Origin: Neoechinorhynchus agilis
Lineage: Eukaryota; Acanthocephala
Reading direction: 5' to 3'
Length of the DNA: 64,000 nucleotides
Assembly: GCA_051530055.1 (NCBI GenBank)
Contig: CM121341.1
Coordinates: 4,030,001 to 4,094,000, forward strand
Positions 11,523-23,400 of this stretch are shown in pieces. The notes under the pieces were generated by a model. The model worked only from the letters and a program-made list of their open reading frames with translations. It was not told the origin of the DNA and ran no database searches. The position numbers and the translations under genes were made by a program. Position 1 is the first letter of the stretch. Each line of letters starts with the position of its first letter.

Positions 11523-12015
11523 TTATTGGTCGGTTTCACGCTGCTTTCGCCTTCTTTTACAGCAAAAACATGCACAGAATAACCATTTTATCACGATCAT
11601 TAGAATAGCGACGAACACGAGGATCGTAATCACGAAACTATTATCTTCGACTTTCTTCGTTACCGTGGGAGGCATAAATGTAGACTTCGATGCTTGTTGT
11701 GTATCCATTGTACTTATTGCTACTGAGTAGTTTAAACTAAAATAGTCAATCTCACCGTTAAGAACATCAATTGGTATCGGAATCTTCGAATCTCCTTTTT
11801 TGAAAAACAGTTTATCGATAATTCCATGATGCTTGTTAACAGGTTTTGCTAAACAAACCAAAAAGCAATGAAATCGAATCATTAAAAGGTCTCTGATTTC
11901 TATCGAAAAAAAGTCTCAAGCGGAACGGTGTCAATTTTTTTTGTTAAAAAAGCTAACCAATTATTAAAGTTGATAATGCAGAGAAAGTCAGTGCACAGAA
12001 ATGGTTGATACTCAT
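11523..12015 (-). CDS. Small secreted-type single-pass membrane protein, paralogue B
   Basis: Two exons, 12015-11958 and 11848-11523, with a 109-nt GT-AG intron in phase 1, give 127 residues. Exon 1 encodes MSINHFCALTFSALSTLII, a good signal peptide; exon 2 begins AKPVNKHH like the last exon of paralogue A. The transmembrane segment, CLFCACFCC cluster and KRRRKQRETDQ end follow. Predicted topology is type I: short Ser/Thr-rich ectodomain, one membrane pass, very short basic tail. The two 22-residue modules of paralogue A are missing. The 5' flank (12002-12125) is almost identical to the start of paralogue A, showing a recent local duplication. Function unknown. Confidence 0.65.
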
Positions 12016-12125
12016 TCTTAGAATGAAGTTGGATATTTTGGAGAAGAGCTTGAAAAGAACGTCTTTTATAATAATACGGCGTGTCAACTTGTCCTAGACG
12101 TGTTTTTGAGATTTACTCACGATAG
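12002..12125 (-). repeat. Duplicated 5' segment shared with 9410-9526
   Basis: About 115 bp beginning ATACTCATTCTTAGAATGAA are nearly identical at 9408-9526 and 12008-12124. The visible coding difference is ATG (paralogue A, 9491) versus AAG in this copy. The segment carries the first exon and presumably the promoter of the two membrane-protein genes. Confidence 0.85.
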
Positions 12126-12159
12126 GGTTATAAAAATTAAAAAGCCTCGTAGATATCGT

Positions 12160-12480
12160 TTTTTAAAAGTGACGTTTTGAACCTCGTCGGGTATTGTCCA
12201 TTTCGTTTATTTTGTAACCTCGTCCGTTCCTTGCGCTAAATTCGATAAAACAAATCAAAGTTTGATCACAATTGGCCCGCCGCACGTTTTCTGTCAATCT
12301 CATCTTCAGATTCCTGCTTGTTTGTCCGATATGTAATTGCTGTTGCATTTTTCAATTGGCATTCGCTAATCGGATTCGACCGTTTCGTTTGAGTCACTTG
12401 TATTTTAGAACTGATGATAAACCCGACGAGGCTAGAAACGTCTTTAATAAATCGTTCTCTACGGGCCTTCAAAGATTTTG
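12160..12480 (-). mobile_element. Possible Penelope-like element remnant (GIY-YIG-like motif)
   Basis: The minus strand reads LHIGQTSRNLKMRLTENVRR, close to the YIGQTSRxLKxRLxEH core of the GIY-YIG endonuclease found at the C-terminus of Penelope-like retroelements, followed by DNTRRGSKRHF. It is a broken fossil, with several breaks and no reverse transcriptase next to it. The family call is tentative. Confidence 0.4.
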
Positions 12481-12789
12481 TTGGATAAAAGGATCGAAGG
12501 TGTGAACATTGGCTAGAAACGACGGTCTCGACGCCAAACGGAATGAAATAATGTTTTTAAACCAAACTTTTTGCAATCCCCGATTTAATAACCGACATTT
12601 GCCTTCTTATTCCATTAGAAAGCTACATGTCTTCTAATCGCGACCCATAAATCCCTCAGATTTGTCTTCTTCGGAGGAAAAGACATTCTTTTGATAGTTT
12701 TGCCACGCTCTCAGATTTAAATTAACTTATTAGATATTTATTTTAAAACGGCATGATTATTAAAGTTATTCGATTACATTTCTTTAGAG
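12481..12789. other. Intergenic, nothing recognised
   Basis: AT-rich spacer between two retroelement fragments. No ORF, RNA or repeat that I can support. Confidence 0.35.
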
Positions 12790-13040
12790 ATGTTATGTTT
12801 GTTCGGCAGCTTCCTTGATGGCCGCGGCATTGCCGCGTTGGATCGCCGCGCTGATTCGCAGCAACAGGAAGCTGCTGGATCGCATATCGCCGGTGGCATG
12901 TTTTAGCATCCCTCCCAGTCGTGAGAGGAAATAATCGGCTTCTTTTCCGAGACATCCCAGTGTTTCCACCGCAATCGGGATGAAAATATATTGATGCCCA
13001 TCGAGCGAGGAGTACTTCTGCTGCTTCTTTTCCTCGCTGA
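12790..13040 (-). mobile_element. LINE 3'-end fragment
   Basis: Reads YIFIPIAVETLGCLGKEA followed by a segment ending ISAAIQRGNAAA, the C-terminal tail of the same LINE group seen at 25.7-28.3 kb. Only the last ~80 codons survive, in one frame, flanked by AT-rich DNA. Confidence 0.65.
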
Positions 13041-13632
13041 AGCTGGCGACTGGATTGAATTTTTTTCGAAAACAACAAAAAAAACCTTTGGAAAATGTCC
13101 GAATTATCAAAAAATTGAAATCCCCGGGATTAAAAATATCGAGATTGCCGTAATGCGAAGTAATCCAAAGGTACATTTCTGATTAGGTATTGTATAACTT
13201 TTTAAACATGAAACAATAAACCTCTTGCTGGTCCTCGAAGAAACTGTGGAATTTTACAATGTTTGCGTGCCAGTTTCCTATGAATTTCGATCTCTTGGAG
13301 CATTTTGACAAGCAGCGTTTTCAATACGATTTTTTTGCCTCCATGCAAACAAATAAGTCTGCGATTGATGACTACTTTCAATCCCATAACTCGGTACCCA
13401 TTCCTCACATATCAACATTTCGTTAAAAGGTGAAGCTCGGAACTTTTTGGAACTCAACATTTTTTTCGGGAAGATCTTACGTCAAAACATTGGTTTTGTG
13501 ATGGAAAAGAAACGCAGAGAGCGACACCTCTTCTCGATGGACGTTTTGTAATTGTTTAAACATTTTAGCGATCGCTCACAAACTGTTTTATGCAACACAA
13601 CTCTTCAGTCCGCGTCCCAATGACGTAATCGT
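13041..13632. other. Intergenic, downstream of histone H4
   Basis: Mostly AT-rich without recognised genes. On the minus strand just past the histone stem-loop a purine-rich ACTGAAGAG occurs (about 13600-13608), which could be a histone downstream element. A TATAAAAAC at 13649 on the + strand has no gene after it. Confidence 0.35.
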
Positions 13633-13648
13633 GGCCCTTAAGAGGGCC
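13633..13648 (-). promoter_or_regulatory. Histone mRNA 3' stem-loop
   Basis: The RNA-sense strand reads GGCCCTCTTAAGGGCC: a six-bp stem GGCCCT/AGGGCC and a four-base loop CTTA, 32 nt after the H4 stop. This matches the size and GGC...GCC form of the replication-dependent histone 3' element bound by SLBP. The first loop base is C rather than the usual U, as recalled for Caenorhabditis. It predicts a non-polyadenylated, S-phase mRNA. Confidence 0.85.
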
Positions 13649-13680
13649 TATAAAAACGTGCGCGTCACCTCGCTGATTGC

Positions 13681-14460
<780 letters not shown>

Positions 14461-14531
14461 GTCCGCGGCAGGACTCGAACCTGCAATCTTCTGATCCGAA
14501 GTCAGACGCGTTGCCATTACGCCACGCGGAC
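14461..14531 (-). tRNA. tRNA-Arg (anticodon TCG)
   Basis: The 71-nt sequence folds as a cloverleaf on the minus strand: acceptor stem GTCCGCG/CGCGGAC, D-arm GCGT/ACGC, anticodon arm TCTGA-CTTCGGA-TCAGA with anticodon TCG, and T-arm GCAGG-TTCGAGT-CCTGC. A-box (TGGCGTAATGG) and B-box (GGTTCGAGTCC) are present. No intron and no encoded CCA. It decodes CGA. Confidence 0.95.
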
Positions 14532-15489
14532 TTGTGGTTCGTCCAATTGTTCATGTCATGTGAGACTTTAATGCATTTCTCGACATCGTTTTAGGATTTA
14601 ATCAGAAGTGTAGCCACTTAGTTCTTTTATTGTTGTTCGATGACACTTAATCACCTCTAAAATATAGCATAACGACAGATGGAAACTTAACGAAATCATG
14701 AAATCCATCGCTTCAGTACGGGAAGTACAGAAACTCTTTAACACTCTCCGGCCCAGGAAAACGGCAGGGAATCTAGATATTTGTGGAAGGCGTCGACAAA
14801 GAAAGCCCCTTAAGTTCTGGCGGACGATCTCTCGAGGAAAAACAAGGCCGGGGATACCTCAACTTTTCCAGATAGTTTGAACTTGCGAAGAATTCATTCC
14901 CAGTTTAGACGCTCGTTCAGCCATTTTGTTACCTACATTGAGAAGTCTTTTCATTCCATTAATATCGGTTCTAGGAGAAAGATTTAGAATGCGCATTTAA
15001 AGTGGAGTGTTGCAATTGAGCGCACCGGGATCATTTAGAGGGTTCATTGGATTATTAAAAAAAGATTTGAGCACAAAGATTCACATTGATTTGGATAGAT
15101 TCCTCTAAAATTCACACACGTCTGAAAACGCGTCAACTGGGATGTTTCGGACGTGTTGCCGCTCTCTTTATCGATTTATCACACTGAACACGAATCTTTA
15201 CGAATGAACATCAAAAAACTACTGACTTCTAACAGAAAAGATGAGCCAAGATTAGCGTAATTGCGTACAATCTTTGGATCAATGGTCTATTTAACGAACT
15301 TGTAAAGAAATTAATCATTATTGTTTCAATTTCAATTAGCGATATTCACTCAGAAATAGATTTATTAGAAATTAACGACCAATCTTACCGAATCTAAATT
15401 AGAAATTTCTGACTTAAACGGATACATCAATGCAAAAAACATACACGTTTGTTAAAACCTTGGTTTGAGAAGGAAATCAAAAACCTCCT
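14532..15489. other. Intergenic, nothing recognised
   Basis: AT-rich. An ORF of 60 codons at 14698 has no recognisable domain. No repeats or RNA genes that I can support. Confidence 0.35.
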
Positions 15490-15678
15490 TTAAAGAATCA
15501 GCGCTCCTTCCCGTGGCCGAAACCAAATGTAAATTGGTACTAAATCGATAGACCAATCCTTCAGCTCGGCACTATGCTTAATCGTGACTTTTTTAATCCC
15601 TCCGGACTCAACTAAGCTAAAACGATCGCCACAGCATTGTGAATGCTCTAAAACGTAGGGATTTGCTCCTCGAGACAA
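15490..15678 (-). other. Exon-like ORF at the edge of the satellite array
   Basis: Sixty-two codons, reading through HSQCCGDRFSLVESGG and KDWSIDLVPIYIWFRPR to a stop, with balanced codon use unlike the AT-rich surroundings. No family recognised and no ATG start; the apparent start is TTG inside the last satellite unit. It could be a terminal exon of the gene from which the adjacent satellite was derived. Confidence 0.3.
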
Positions 15679-15679
15679 T

Positions 15680-16915
15680 TGTGAAACTTCATTTTAAAAC
15701 AAAGTCGAATTAATCGAATTTCAGCGGTTTATAAGAATCATCAAGGGAAAATCCTTCGGGGATGGTACAAGTTTCCGAACCACCTCTGAAATAAAAAAAA
15801 ATCCCCGCGAACAAAACCTTTTTATACGACCAGAACGCGACTTCCTCTTTCAAACAATCTCAATCCAATCAAATATGAAACTTCATTTTAAAACAATGTC
15901 GAATTAATCGAATTTCAGCGGTTTATCAGAATCATCAAGGGAAAATCCTTCGGGGGATGGTACAAGTTTCGGAACCACCTCTGGAATAGGAAAAATCCCC
16001 GCGAACAAAACCTTTTTACGCGACCAGAACTAGGCTTCCTCTTTCAAACAATCTCAATCCAATCAAATATGAAACTTCATTTTAAAACAATGTCGAATTA
16101 ATCGAATTTCAGCGGTTTATAAGAATTATCAAGGGAAAATCCTTCGGGGATGGTACAAGTTTCGGAACCACCTCTGGAATAGGAAAAATCCAGGCGAACA
16201 AAACAAAACCTTTTTATACGACCAAAACGAGACTTCCTGTTTCAAACAACCTCAATCCAATTAAATGTGAAACTTCATTTTAAAACAATGTCGAATTAAT
16301 CGAATTTAAACGGTTTATAAGAACCATTAATGGAAAATCCTTCGGGGATGATAGAGTTGTGGTGGTTACAGGATAAAACACATTTTATTGGGATATTTCG
16401 ATAGACGAGCCTATCGTCCAAGAACCTTTGGAATAGCGATCCTCCATCGCACGCATCCGAGCCACACAAATCAAGAAAAACCTTTTTATACAACCAGAAC
16501 GCGACTTCCTCTTTCAAACAATCTCAATCCAATCAAATGTGAAACTTCATTTTAAAAAAAAGTCGAATTAATCGAATTTCAGCGGTTTATAAGAATCATC
16601 AAGGGAAAATCCTTCGGGGATGGTACACGTCTAGGAACCACCTCTGAAATAGGAAAAATTCCCCCGAACAAAACCTTTTTACGCGACCAGAACGAGACTT
16701 CCTGTTTCAAACAATCTCAATCCAATCAAATGTGAAACTTCATTTTAAAACAAAGTCGAATTAATCGAATTTCAGCGGTATATAAGAATCATCAAGGGAA
16801 AATCCTTCGGGGGATGGTACAAGTCTCGGAACCACCTCTGAAATAAAAAAATCCCCCTGAACAAAACCTTTTTACACGACCAGAACGAGACTTCCTGTTT
16901 CGAAATATCTCAATT
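15680..16915 (-). repeat. Satellite array 1, about six 195-bp units, upstream of beta-TrCP
   Basis: Units are recognised by ATTTTAAAACAAAGTCGAATT and GGGAAAATCCTTCGGGGATG, starting near 15690, 15885, 16080, 16280, 16550 and 16745. The same family occurs in the reverse orientation at 48.1-49.4 kb. On the minus strand each unit has a pyrimidine tract ending in TTCAG or TTCCAG, then an open frame ending IPEGFSLDDSYKPLKFD and TAA, so a unit looks like an intron acceptor plus a short terminal exon. One unit (16296-16517) is longer and different. Confidence 0.9.
16296..16517 (-). other. Long atypical satellite unit with 73-codon ORF
   Basis: Within array 1 this copy replaces the usual unit core by a sequence coding CGSDACDGGSLFQRFLDDR, then CNHHNSIIPEGFSINGSYKP and a shared FKFD stop. 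Its flanks are normal satellite. It may preserve the ancestral exon from which the compact units derive, or be a chimeric insertion. No protein family recognised. Confidence 0.4.
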
Positions 16916-17024
16916 TATCCGGTAATCACGGCAATTCCAGAAAGGTTGAAATGCCATATCAGTCGTCCCGGACGGCTTCTTTCGTTACAGCCCAAGTCCA
17001 TTATGATTACGACGGACTTACTGG

Positions 17025-18437
17025 ATGGAATCACCTACGATGCAAAACCAGCACAAGTTAACTGTCTCGTCTTTAACCGATTCTTATATAGAAGACTTTT
17101 TGGTGTTATTTCGCCAGGAATCGTCCCTGAAGCAATTGGAAGCAATGAAGAAACTTATTGGATCTATGGATCACAGCCAAAATATTCTTCTTAAGTCGTT
17201 TTTGAAATCGAGACTTCGAACGGACATTATTTGGGGATTGTATGAGAAAGGATTGGATCATTTGATTGAAAAGATTTTTCTGAACCTGGATGGGCGTTCT
17301 TTGTGTGCAGCTGAATCCGTCAGCCTAAATTGGCGTTCATGTGTGGACTTTTCTTATGTTTGGAAGCAGTGCCTTCTGCGTAGACTCGTAGAGGACCCTG
17401 TTTTCGAAAGCGTTGTAGCCCACGATCTTCATTTTGATGGTCGTCAACATAAATGTAAATCGATTTTGAAATACGCTGATGAAACGATTGATCGATACGA
17501 TAAGAACTGGATGGCAGGAAGATGTCGCATTTCACGTATCGATTGCCGAAGCAATCATACAAAAGGAGTTTACTGTCTTCAATATGACCACGAGAAGATC
17601 GTTTGTGGACTACGAGATAAAACGGTGAAGGTATGGAATAGAGAATCTTCTCAAAGTACAAACACAGCTACTTATTATTGTTCGCTTAGTGGGCACACGG
17701 GTTCCGTTCTTTGCCTTCAATACTGTGACGATTACCTGGTAACCGGGTCCTCGGATTCTACTATAAAAATCTGGTCTTTATCCCAAAAACGAGAACTTCT
17801 CACTATTCATCACCATACTGAAGCTGTTTTGCATGTTAGATTCGCTGAAAAGACAATAGTGTCCAGCTCCAGAGATCACACAATTGGCATATTCGAAATG
17901 AACTTGGAACCAAAAGTGATTCATATGAACTCTCACACTCTTAGAGGTCATCGGGCAGCAGTAAATGCCGTTGATTTTGATAATCGATTTATCGTCAGCG
18001 CATCCGGTGATCGATCCATTCGGATTTGGAACCTTAAGACTCGTGAATGTATGCGAACTCTCTTGGCACATCGACGTGGAATTGCTTGTCTTCAAATGAA
18101 AGGCGATCTTATTGTGAGTGGATCTTCCGATAACACTGTAAAGATATGGAATTTAATATCAGGACAATGTCTGAGAACTCTCGAAGGACACGCTGATCTT
18201 GTCCGGTGTATAAGGTTCGACGATAGACGCATCATTTCTGGATCCTATGATGGAATCCTGAAAATTTGGGATCTTCAACGAGCACTCGACACTCAAAACA
18301 AATACGACGACCAACAATGCTGCCTTTTCAGCAATCAAATCCACACTGGACGAATTTTCCGCATTCAGTTCGATCATAAGCTTGTCCTTACAGCCGCACA
18401 CGATGACTCCATTGCTTTTGTGGATTTTAGCGTTTAA
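17025..18437 (+). CDS. BTRC: Beta-TrCP (F-box/WD40 substrate receptor of SCF ubiquitin ligase)
   Basis: Recruits phosphorylated DSGxxS-type degron substrates (beta-catenin, IkB and others) to SCF. A single 470-codon exon. It has a short N-terminal dimerisation-type helix region, an F-box at about 75-117 (GLDHLIEKIFLNLDGRSLCA), a linker with NWMAGRCRISRIDCRS, then seven WD40 blades from about 178: GVYCLQYDHEKIVCGLRD, GSVLCLQY, EAVLHVRF, RAAVNAVDFD, RGIACLQM, LVRCIRFD and RIFRIQFD. Order and spacing match vertebrate beta-TrCP and C. elegans LIN-23 closely. The N-terminus is shorter than in human beta-TrCP (about 570-605 residues). A TTTCGTTACAG site 34 nt before the ATG may be a splice acceptor. 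The satellite array ends about 110 bp upstream. Confidence 0.95.
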   Translation: MESPTMQNQHKLTVSSLTDSYIEDFLVLFRQESSLKQLEAMKKLIGSMDHSQNILLKSFLKSRLRTDIIWGLYEKGLDHLIEKIFLNLDGRSLCAAESVSLNWRSCVDFSYVWKQCLLRRLVEDPVFESVVAHDLHFDGRQHKCKSILKYADETIDRYDKNWMAGRCRISRIDCRSNHTKGVYCLQYDHEKIVCGLRDKTVKVWNRESSQSTNTATYYCSLSGHTGSVLCLQYCDDYLVTGSSDSTIKIWSLSQKRELLTIHHHTEAVLHVRFAEKTIVSSSRDHTIGIFEMNLEPKVIHMNSHTLRGHRAAVNAVDFDNRFIVSASGDRSIRIWNLKTRECMRTLLAHRRGIACLQMKGDLIVSGSSDNTVKIWNLISGQCLRTLEGHADLVRCIRFDDRRIISGSYDGILKIWDLQRALDTQNKYDDQQCCLFSNQIHTGRIFRIQFDHKLVLTAAHDDSIAFVDFSV

Positions 18438-19850
18438 AACGCAACCGAATCTAGAGAGTTTTGTGTGAAAGTGTAAACCTTGTCTGTGAAGTCGCGAGAG
18501 TGTGTGCTTCGCTCTATCAAAATGAGTCTGTGAATACTTTTTCTCTCTCGCGATATGTCAAAAATATATTTCCTCTTTAGGTCTTCATAGGAAATTTTAT
18601 CATTTTAGATTAAGCAATCACGGCTTAACAAAAAAACCCAACGGAATCGTAGACTCAAGTTAAAAAAAGACGTTTCCTGCTTTTGCTGGGACTTTGCAAG
18701 CATTCTCTAGACTAATTTTGCTATTTTTTTAAAACCACTTCCACCTCAATATCTGACGTCTAGATTTAAAAAAACTAAATATATATGTCATGGGGTTTTC
18801 GGGAATCCGAAGAAAATATCCTATCGGAATGGTGTCCGAATTAATTCGCTCTGTATTTAATTTTCAGACCAAAAATCCCCATTTGAGATTTTTATAATGA
18901 AATCTTTTCAAAACGCTGTCAAAGAAAACGAACTTATAGCGTATTTTTGGGGGAAATTGTTTCTTAAAGTTAAATACAAAGGAACTTCAATTTTATACGA
19001 AACGTCTATTTTATCCCGATTGCTGTCCTGCTTTTGCTGGGACTTTGCAAGCATTCTCTAGACTAATTTTGCTATTTTTTTAAAACCACTTCCACCTCAA
19101 TATCTGACGTCTAGATTTAAAAAAACTAAATATATATGTCATGGGGTTTTCGGGAATCCGAAATAGATCTCGTATTAAAATAGTGCCCGGTCACTAACCT
19201 TCTATAAAAACAATTCAATAATTGAGCCAAGATAAAAAATGGCAGAGTTTGTCAGATCGATAAGATGTGTGTGTGTCCAGGGAAAATTATTAGTCATATA
19301 AGTGATGTTCAGTTCAACACTTGAAGAAAATTTGTAAAAAGTTTCGATAGGAACGGAGGAACATCTTTATCTTCTACTGCACCTCGCAGCTGATTCTCTA
19401 CTTCGTTGTTTTGTTGCGACCAACCATTTTCAAATACTTTTTTTTAAATTCTACGATGTTTGGTAAAGAGACGGATCGAGATGTATAAAAACCAAGGAAC
19501 GTTCAGCAAGCTAACAAATTGACCACTGGATTTTTTGGCATTGTCGATTTCACAACTCTGAATACTCTTCTTTAGAAGGACTTTCCATCGAGACGGCGTC
19601 GAGATAATATTCCTAATTGACTGAAGAGTAGCATTTGTCTATCAGATGCGCCGGATGAAGGTTGATGCTTGCTTTACTGCAAAAAATCTCTAGTTGAATC
19701 TGAAATTATTTGTTCTCAAAAGTTCGTGCTGCGACTAATTTAAAACAGATCCATTAATAATCGATGAAGAAAAATCAATAAAATTTGCAACATATACGCA
19801 CTCGAGGTTGAGGCAACCACACGCAAAAATTTTGAAAGAATATTCAAATA
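18438..19850. other. Intergenic, beta-TrCP 3' side
   Basis: Apart from the 136-bp direct duplication at 18675 and 19027, I see no gene or repeat. The sequence is AT-rich throughout, with short pyrimidine runs. Confidence 0.4.
18675..19162 (+). repeat. Direct duplication of a 136-bp segment
   Basis: The segment starting CCTGCTTTTGCTGGGACTTT at 18675-18810 is repeated almost identically at 19027-19162, 216 bp apart. No ORF. The near-identity implies a recent event. Confidence 0.9.
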
Positions 19851-20326
19851 TCAATGTGTGGCCTTTTTATGGCACGGCTGATAATTCTCGGGCACACAGC
19901 CCACCGATCTGGTTCGGAGAATTCAATTACTCAATGCACTGAACCATCCGGTAAAAGAGTTTATACATCCTCGTCCGGATCCTCAGATACCTCCCGATGA
20001 GGCGGGACTCTCATTTGTGAGTTTCCTCCCTTCAACGAGGTATTTCGTCCTCTTTTTGGTTGTGCGTCATCTTTGGTAACGGATTCGAACCAGTTGACCT
20101 TTAATCGGGATCACGGGCATTAGTCCACTTGACCACCTCAACACAACTACGGAATGTACAAAATCAGCCCCGCCTCATCGGGCGGTATCTGAGGATCCGG
20201 ACGAGGATGTATAAACTCTTTTACCGGATGGTTCAGTGCATTGAGTAATTGAATTCTCTGAACCAGATCGGTGGGCTGTGTGCCCGAAAATTATCAGCCG
20301 TGTGATAAAAAAAGGCCACACATTGA
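19851..20326. mobile_element. 476-bp foldback (MITE-like) element with tRNA-like core and TA target duplication
   Basis: Terminal inverted repeats of about 150 bp begin TCAATGTGTGGCC and end GGCCACACATTGA, flanked by TA on both sides, as for Tc1/mariner-type insertion. Between the arms the minus strand holds A-box-like TGGTCAAGTGG and a perfect B-box GGTTCGAATCC about 40 nt apart, a tRNA-derived (SINE-type) head. Arms differ at only a few positions, so the insertion is fairly young. No coding capacity. A diverged relative lies at 10.5-11.0 kb and a scrap near 52.5 kb. Confidence 0.75.
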
Positions 20327-20459
20327 TATAAGTTACCGGCTTTCCAATCTTCAAAAAGAATATTTCAATGTTCATATCTAACGACAAAATTTCATAGCGA
20401 AAATTCCGGTCGGAAATCGTAAGAATGTTTTTGTGTGTTGAAAAAAGGTGAAGAACGCA

Positions 20460-23400
20460 TTATCCCCGCATTACTGCAACTTGTTTAAAAAGTTGTACAC
20501 AGCTCTGAAACTCGCCCGATCTTCTTTTTCTTAAATACTCCACGGGATTCACGTTCCTCAGATCATCACTATTGCCCAGATTCCTACTAGTTTGCCTTGG
20601 AAATAAGAAATGGAGGCAATTCTGTTCGCAACATAGAGTTAAACAATCATTTTGATGGCCGATGGCGACTCCAGTGTGAGTGCAAGTGCGATCACCAACC
20701 TCGAGCTGGAGTCCACATTGTGGCCAGTATTGAGTACCGTACATTTGACAAGCACCACTCATTCCATTCGTGGCTACTAGAATTGTACCTGATCGATTGA
20801 TTTTCATGTCCGCGTTATCGAAATTAGACATTGTACTATTGGCCGACGAAGCAACTGAGCAGTCGATTTTCACTGGTGTAAAAGGTCGGCTCTGTCGCAT
20901 GAAAATAGATGTGTTGTACTTGTAAATGACCATAGGAGTCGATCTAGGCTGAATGTACGTAAATTGCTTCTCAAAATCAGTGATAATGTTGCGACAACCA
21001 CTGTTGTCGTTCAATGGCATATCAAACGAGTAGAAACAAGTTGTCCGTTGGCGAATGTCCCAGACGAGAAGCGCTTTTTTGTTGTATTGACCAATCAATA
21101 GGTGATTCGGACTCAAAAATGATACTCCTCGAATACTGCTTAAACTTCGAAGGTGCGGAACGTGAACGGTTATTTGAGTCGCAGTGTCTCTTAAACAACA
21201 AGGTAGTCAAAAAAATATGAGATGCTAACATTTGAACTCGAATTAAATATCAATTTTTCGAAAGAAAAAATCTAGCTTTTATAAACATCGCATATTAAAG
21301 AACGCTTTAAAAAGTCCGGTGTAACATTAAAATAAAGAGTACAATAAACTTTTTTTAATTTCTCGATTTTAGAAAAAAACCTTGATTTCCGTGTCATGAA
21401 TATTTTTTAAATCGCCTGCAATTATTTTCTCGCCATCAAGAGTCTAAATGCACCAAAATGAGGAGTATTTATAAAAAAAGTATTTAAAGAACGCTTTAAA
21501 AAGTCCGGTGTAACATTAAAATAAAGAGTACAATAAACTTTTTTTAATTTCTCGATTTTAGAAAAACCTTGATTTCCGTGTCATGAATATTTTTTAAATC
21601 GCCTGCAATTATTTCTCGCCATCAAGAGTCTAAATCACCAAAATGAGGAGTATTTATAAAAAAAGTATTTAAAGAACGCTTTAAAAAGTCCGGTGTAACA
21701 TTAAAATAAAGAGTACAATAAACTTTTTTTAATTTCTCGATTTTAGAAAAACTTGATTTCTGTCATGAATATTTTTTAAATCGCTGCAATTATTTTCTCG
21801 CCATCAAGAGTTCTAAATGCACCAAAATGAGGAGTATTTATAAAAAAAGTATTTAAAGAACGCTTTAAAAAGTCCGGTGTAACATTAAAATAAAGAGTAC
21901 AATAAACTTTTTTTAATTTCTCGATTTTAGAAAAAAACCTTGATTTCCGTGTCATGAATATTTTTTAAATCGCCTGCAATTATTTTCTCGCCATCAAGAG
22001 TTCTAAATGCACCAAAATGAGGAGTTATTTATAAAAAAAGTATTTAAAGAACGCTTTAAAAAGTCCGGTGTAACATTAAAATAAAGAGTACAATAAACTT
22101 TTTTTAATTTCTCGATTTTAGAAAAAAACCTTGATTTCCGTGTCATGAATATTTTTTAAATCGCCTGCAATTATTTTCTCGCCATCAAGAGTTCTAAATG
22201 CACCAAAATGAGGAGTTATTTATAAAAAAAGTATTTAAAGAACGCTTTAAAAAGTCCGGTGTAACATTAAAATAAAGAGTACAATAAACTTTTTTTAATT
22301 TCTCGATTTTAGAAAAAAACCTTGATTTCCGTGTCATGAATATTTTTTAAATCGCCTGCAATTATTTTCTCGCCATCAAGAGTTCTAAATGCACCAAAAT
22401 GAGGAGTTATTTATAAAAAAAGTATTTAAAGAACGCTTTAAAAATCCGGTGTAACATTAAAATAAAGAGTACAATAAACTTTTTTTAATTTCTCGATTTT
22501 AGAAAAAACCTTGATTTCCGTGTCATGAATATTTTTTAAATCGCCTGCAATTATTTTCTCGCCATCAAGAGTTCTAAATGCACCAAAATGAGGAGTTATT
22601 TATAAAAAAAGTATTTAAAGAACGCTTTAAAAAGTCCGGTGTAACATTAAAATAAAGAGTACAATAAACTTTTTTTAATTTCTCGATTTTAGAAAAAACC
22701 TTGATTTCCGTGTCATGAATATTTTTTAAATCGCCTGCAATTATTTTCTCGCCATCAAGAGTTCTAAATGCACCAAAATGAGGAGTTATTTATAAAAAAA
22801 GTATTTAAAGAACGCTTTAAAAAGTCCGGTGTAACATTAAAATAAAGAGTACAATAAACTTTTTTTAATTTCTCGATTTTAGAAAAAACCTTGATTTCCG
22901 TGTCATGAATATTTTTTAAATCGCCTGCAATTATTTTCTCGCCATCAAGAGTTCTAAATGCACCAAAATGAGGAGTTATTTATAAAAAAAGTATTTAAAG
23001 AACGCTTTAAAAAGTCCGGTGTAACATTAAAATAAAGAGTACAATAAACTTTTTTTAATTTCTCGATTTTAGAAAAAAAACCTTGATTTCCGTGTCATGA
23101 ATATTTTTTAAATCGCCTGCAATTATTTTCTCGCCATCAAGAGTTCTAAATGCACCAAAATGAGGAGTTATTTATAAAAAAAGTATTTAAAGAACGCTTT
23201 AAAAAGTCCGGTGTAACATTAAAATAAAGAGTACAATAAACTTTTTTTAATTTCTCGATTTTAGAAAAAAACCTTGATTTCCGTGTCATGAATATTTTTT
23301 AAATCGCCTGCAATTATTTTCTCGCCATCAAGAGTTCTAAATGCACCAAAATGAGGAGTTATTTATAAAAAAAGTATTTAAAGAACGCCTTAAAAAGTCC

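Noticed and set aside
15001-15480. Looked for rRNA, snRNA or spliced-leader RNA genes here and in other gene-free stretches
   Set aside because: No recognisable 5S, U1-U6 or SL core sequence. The only RNA gene I could support is tRNA-Arg.
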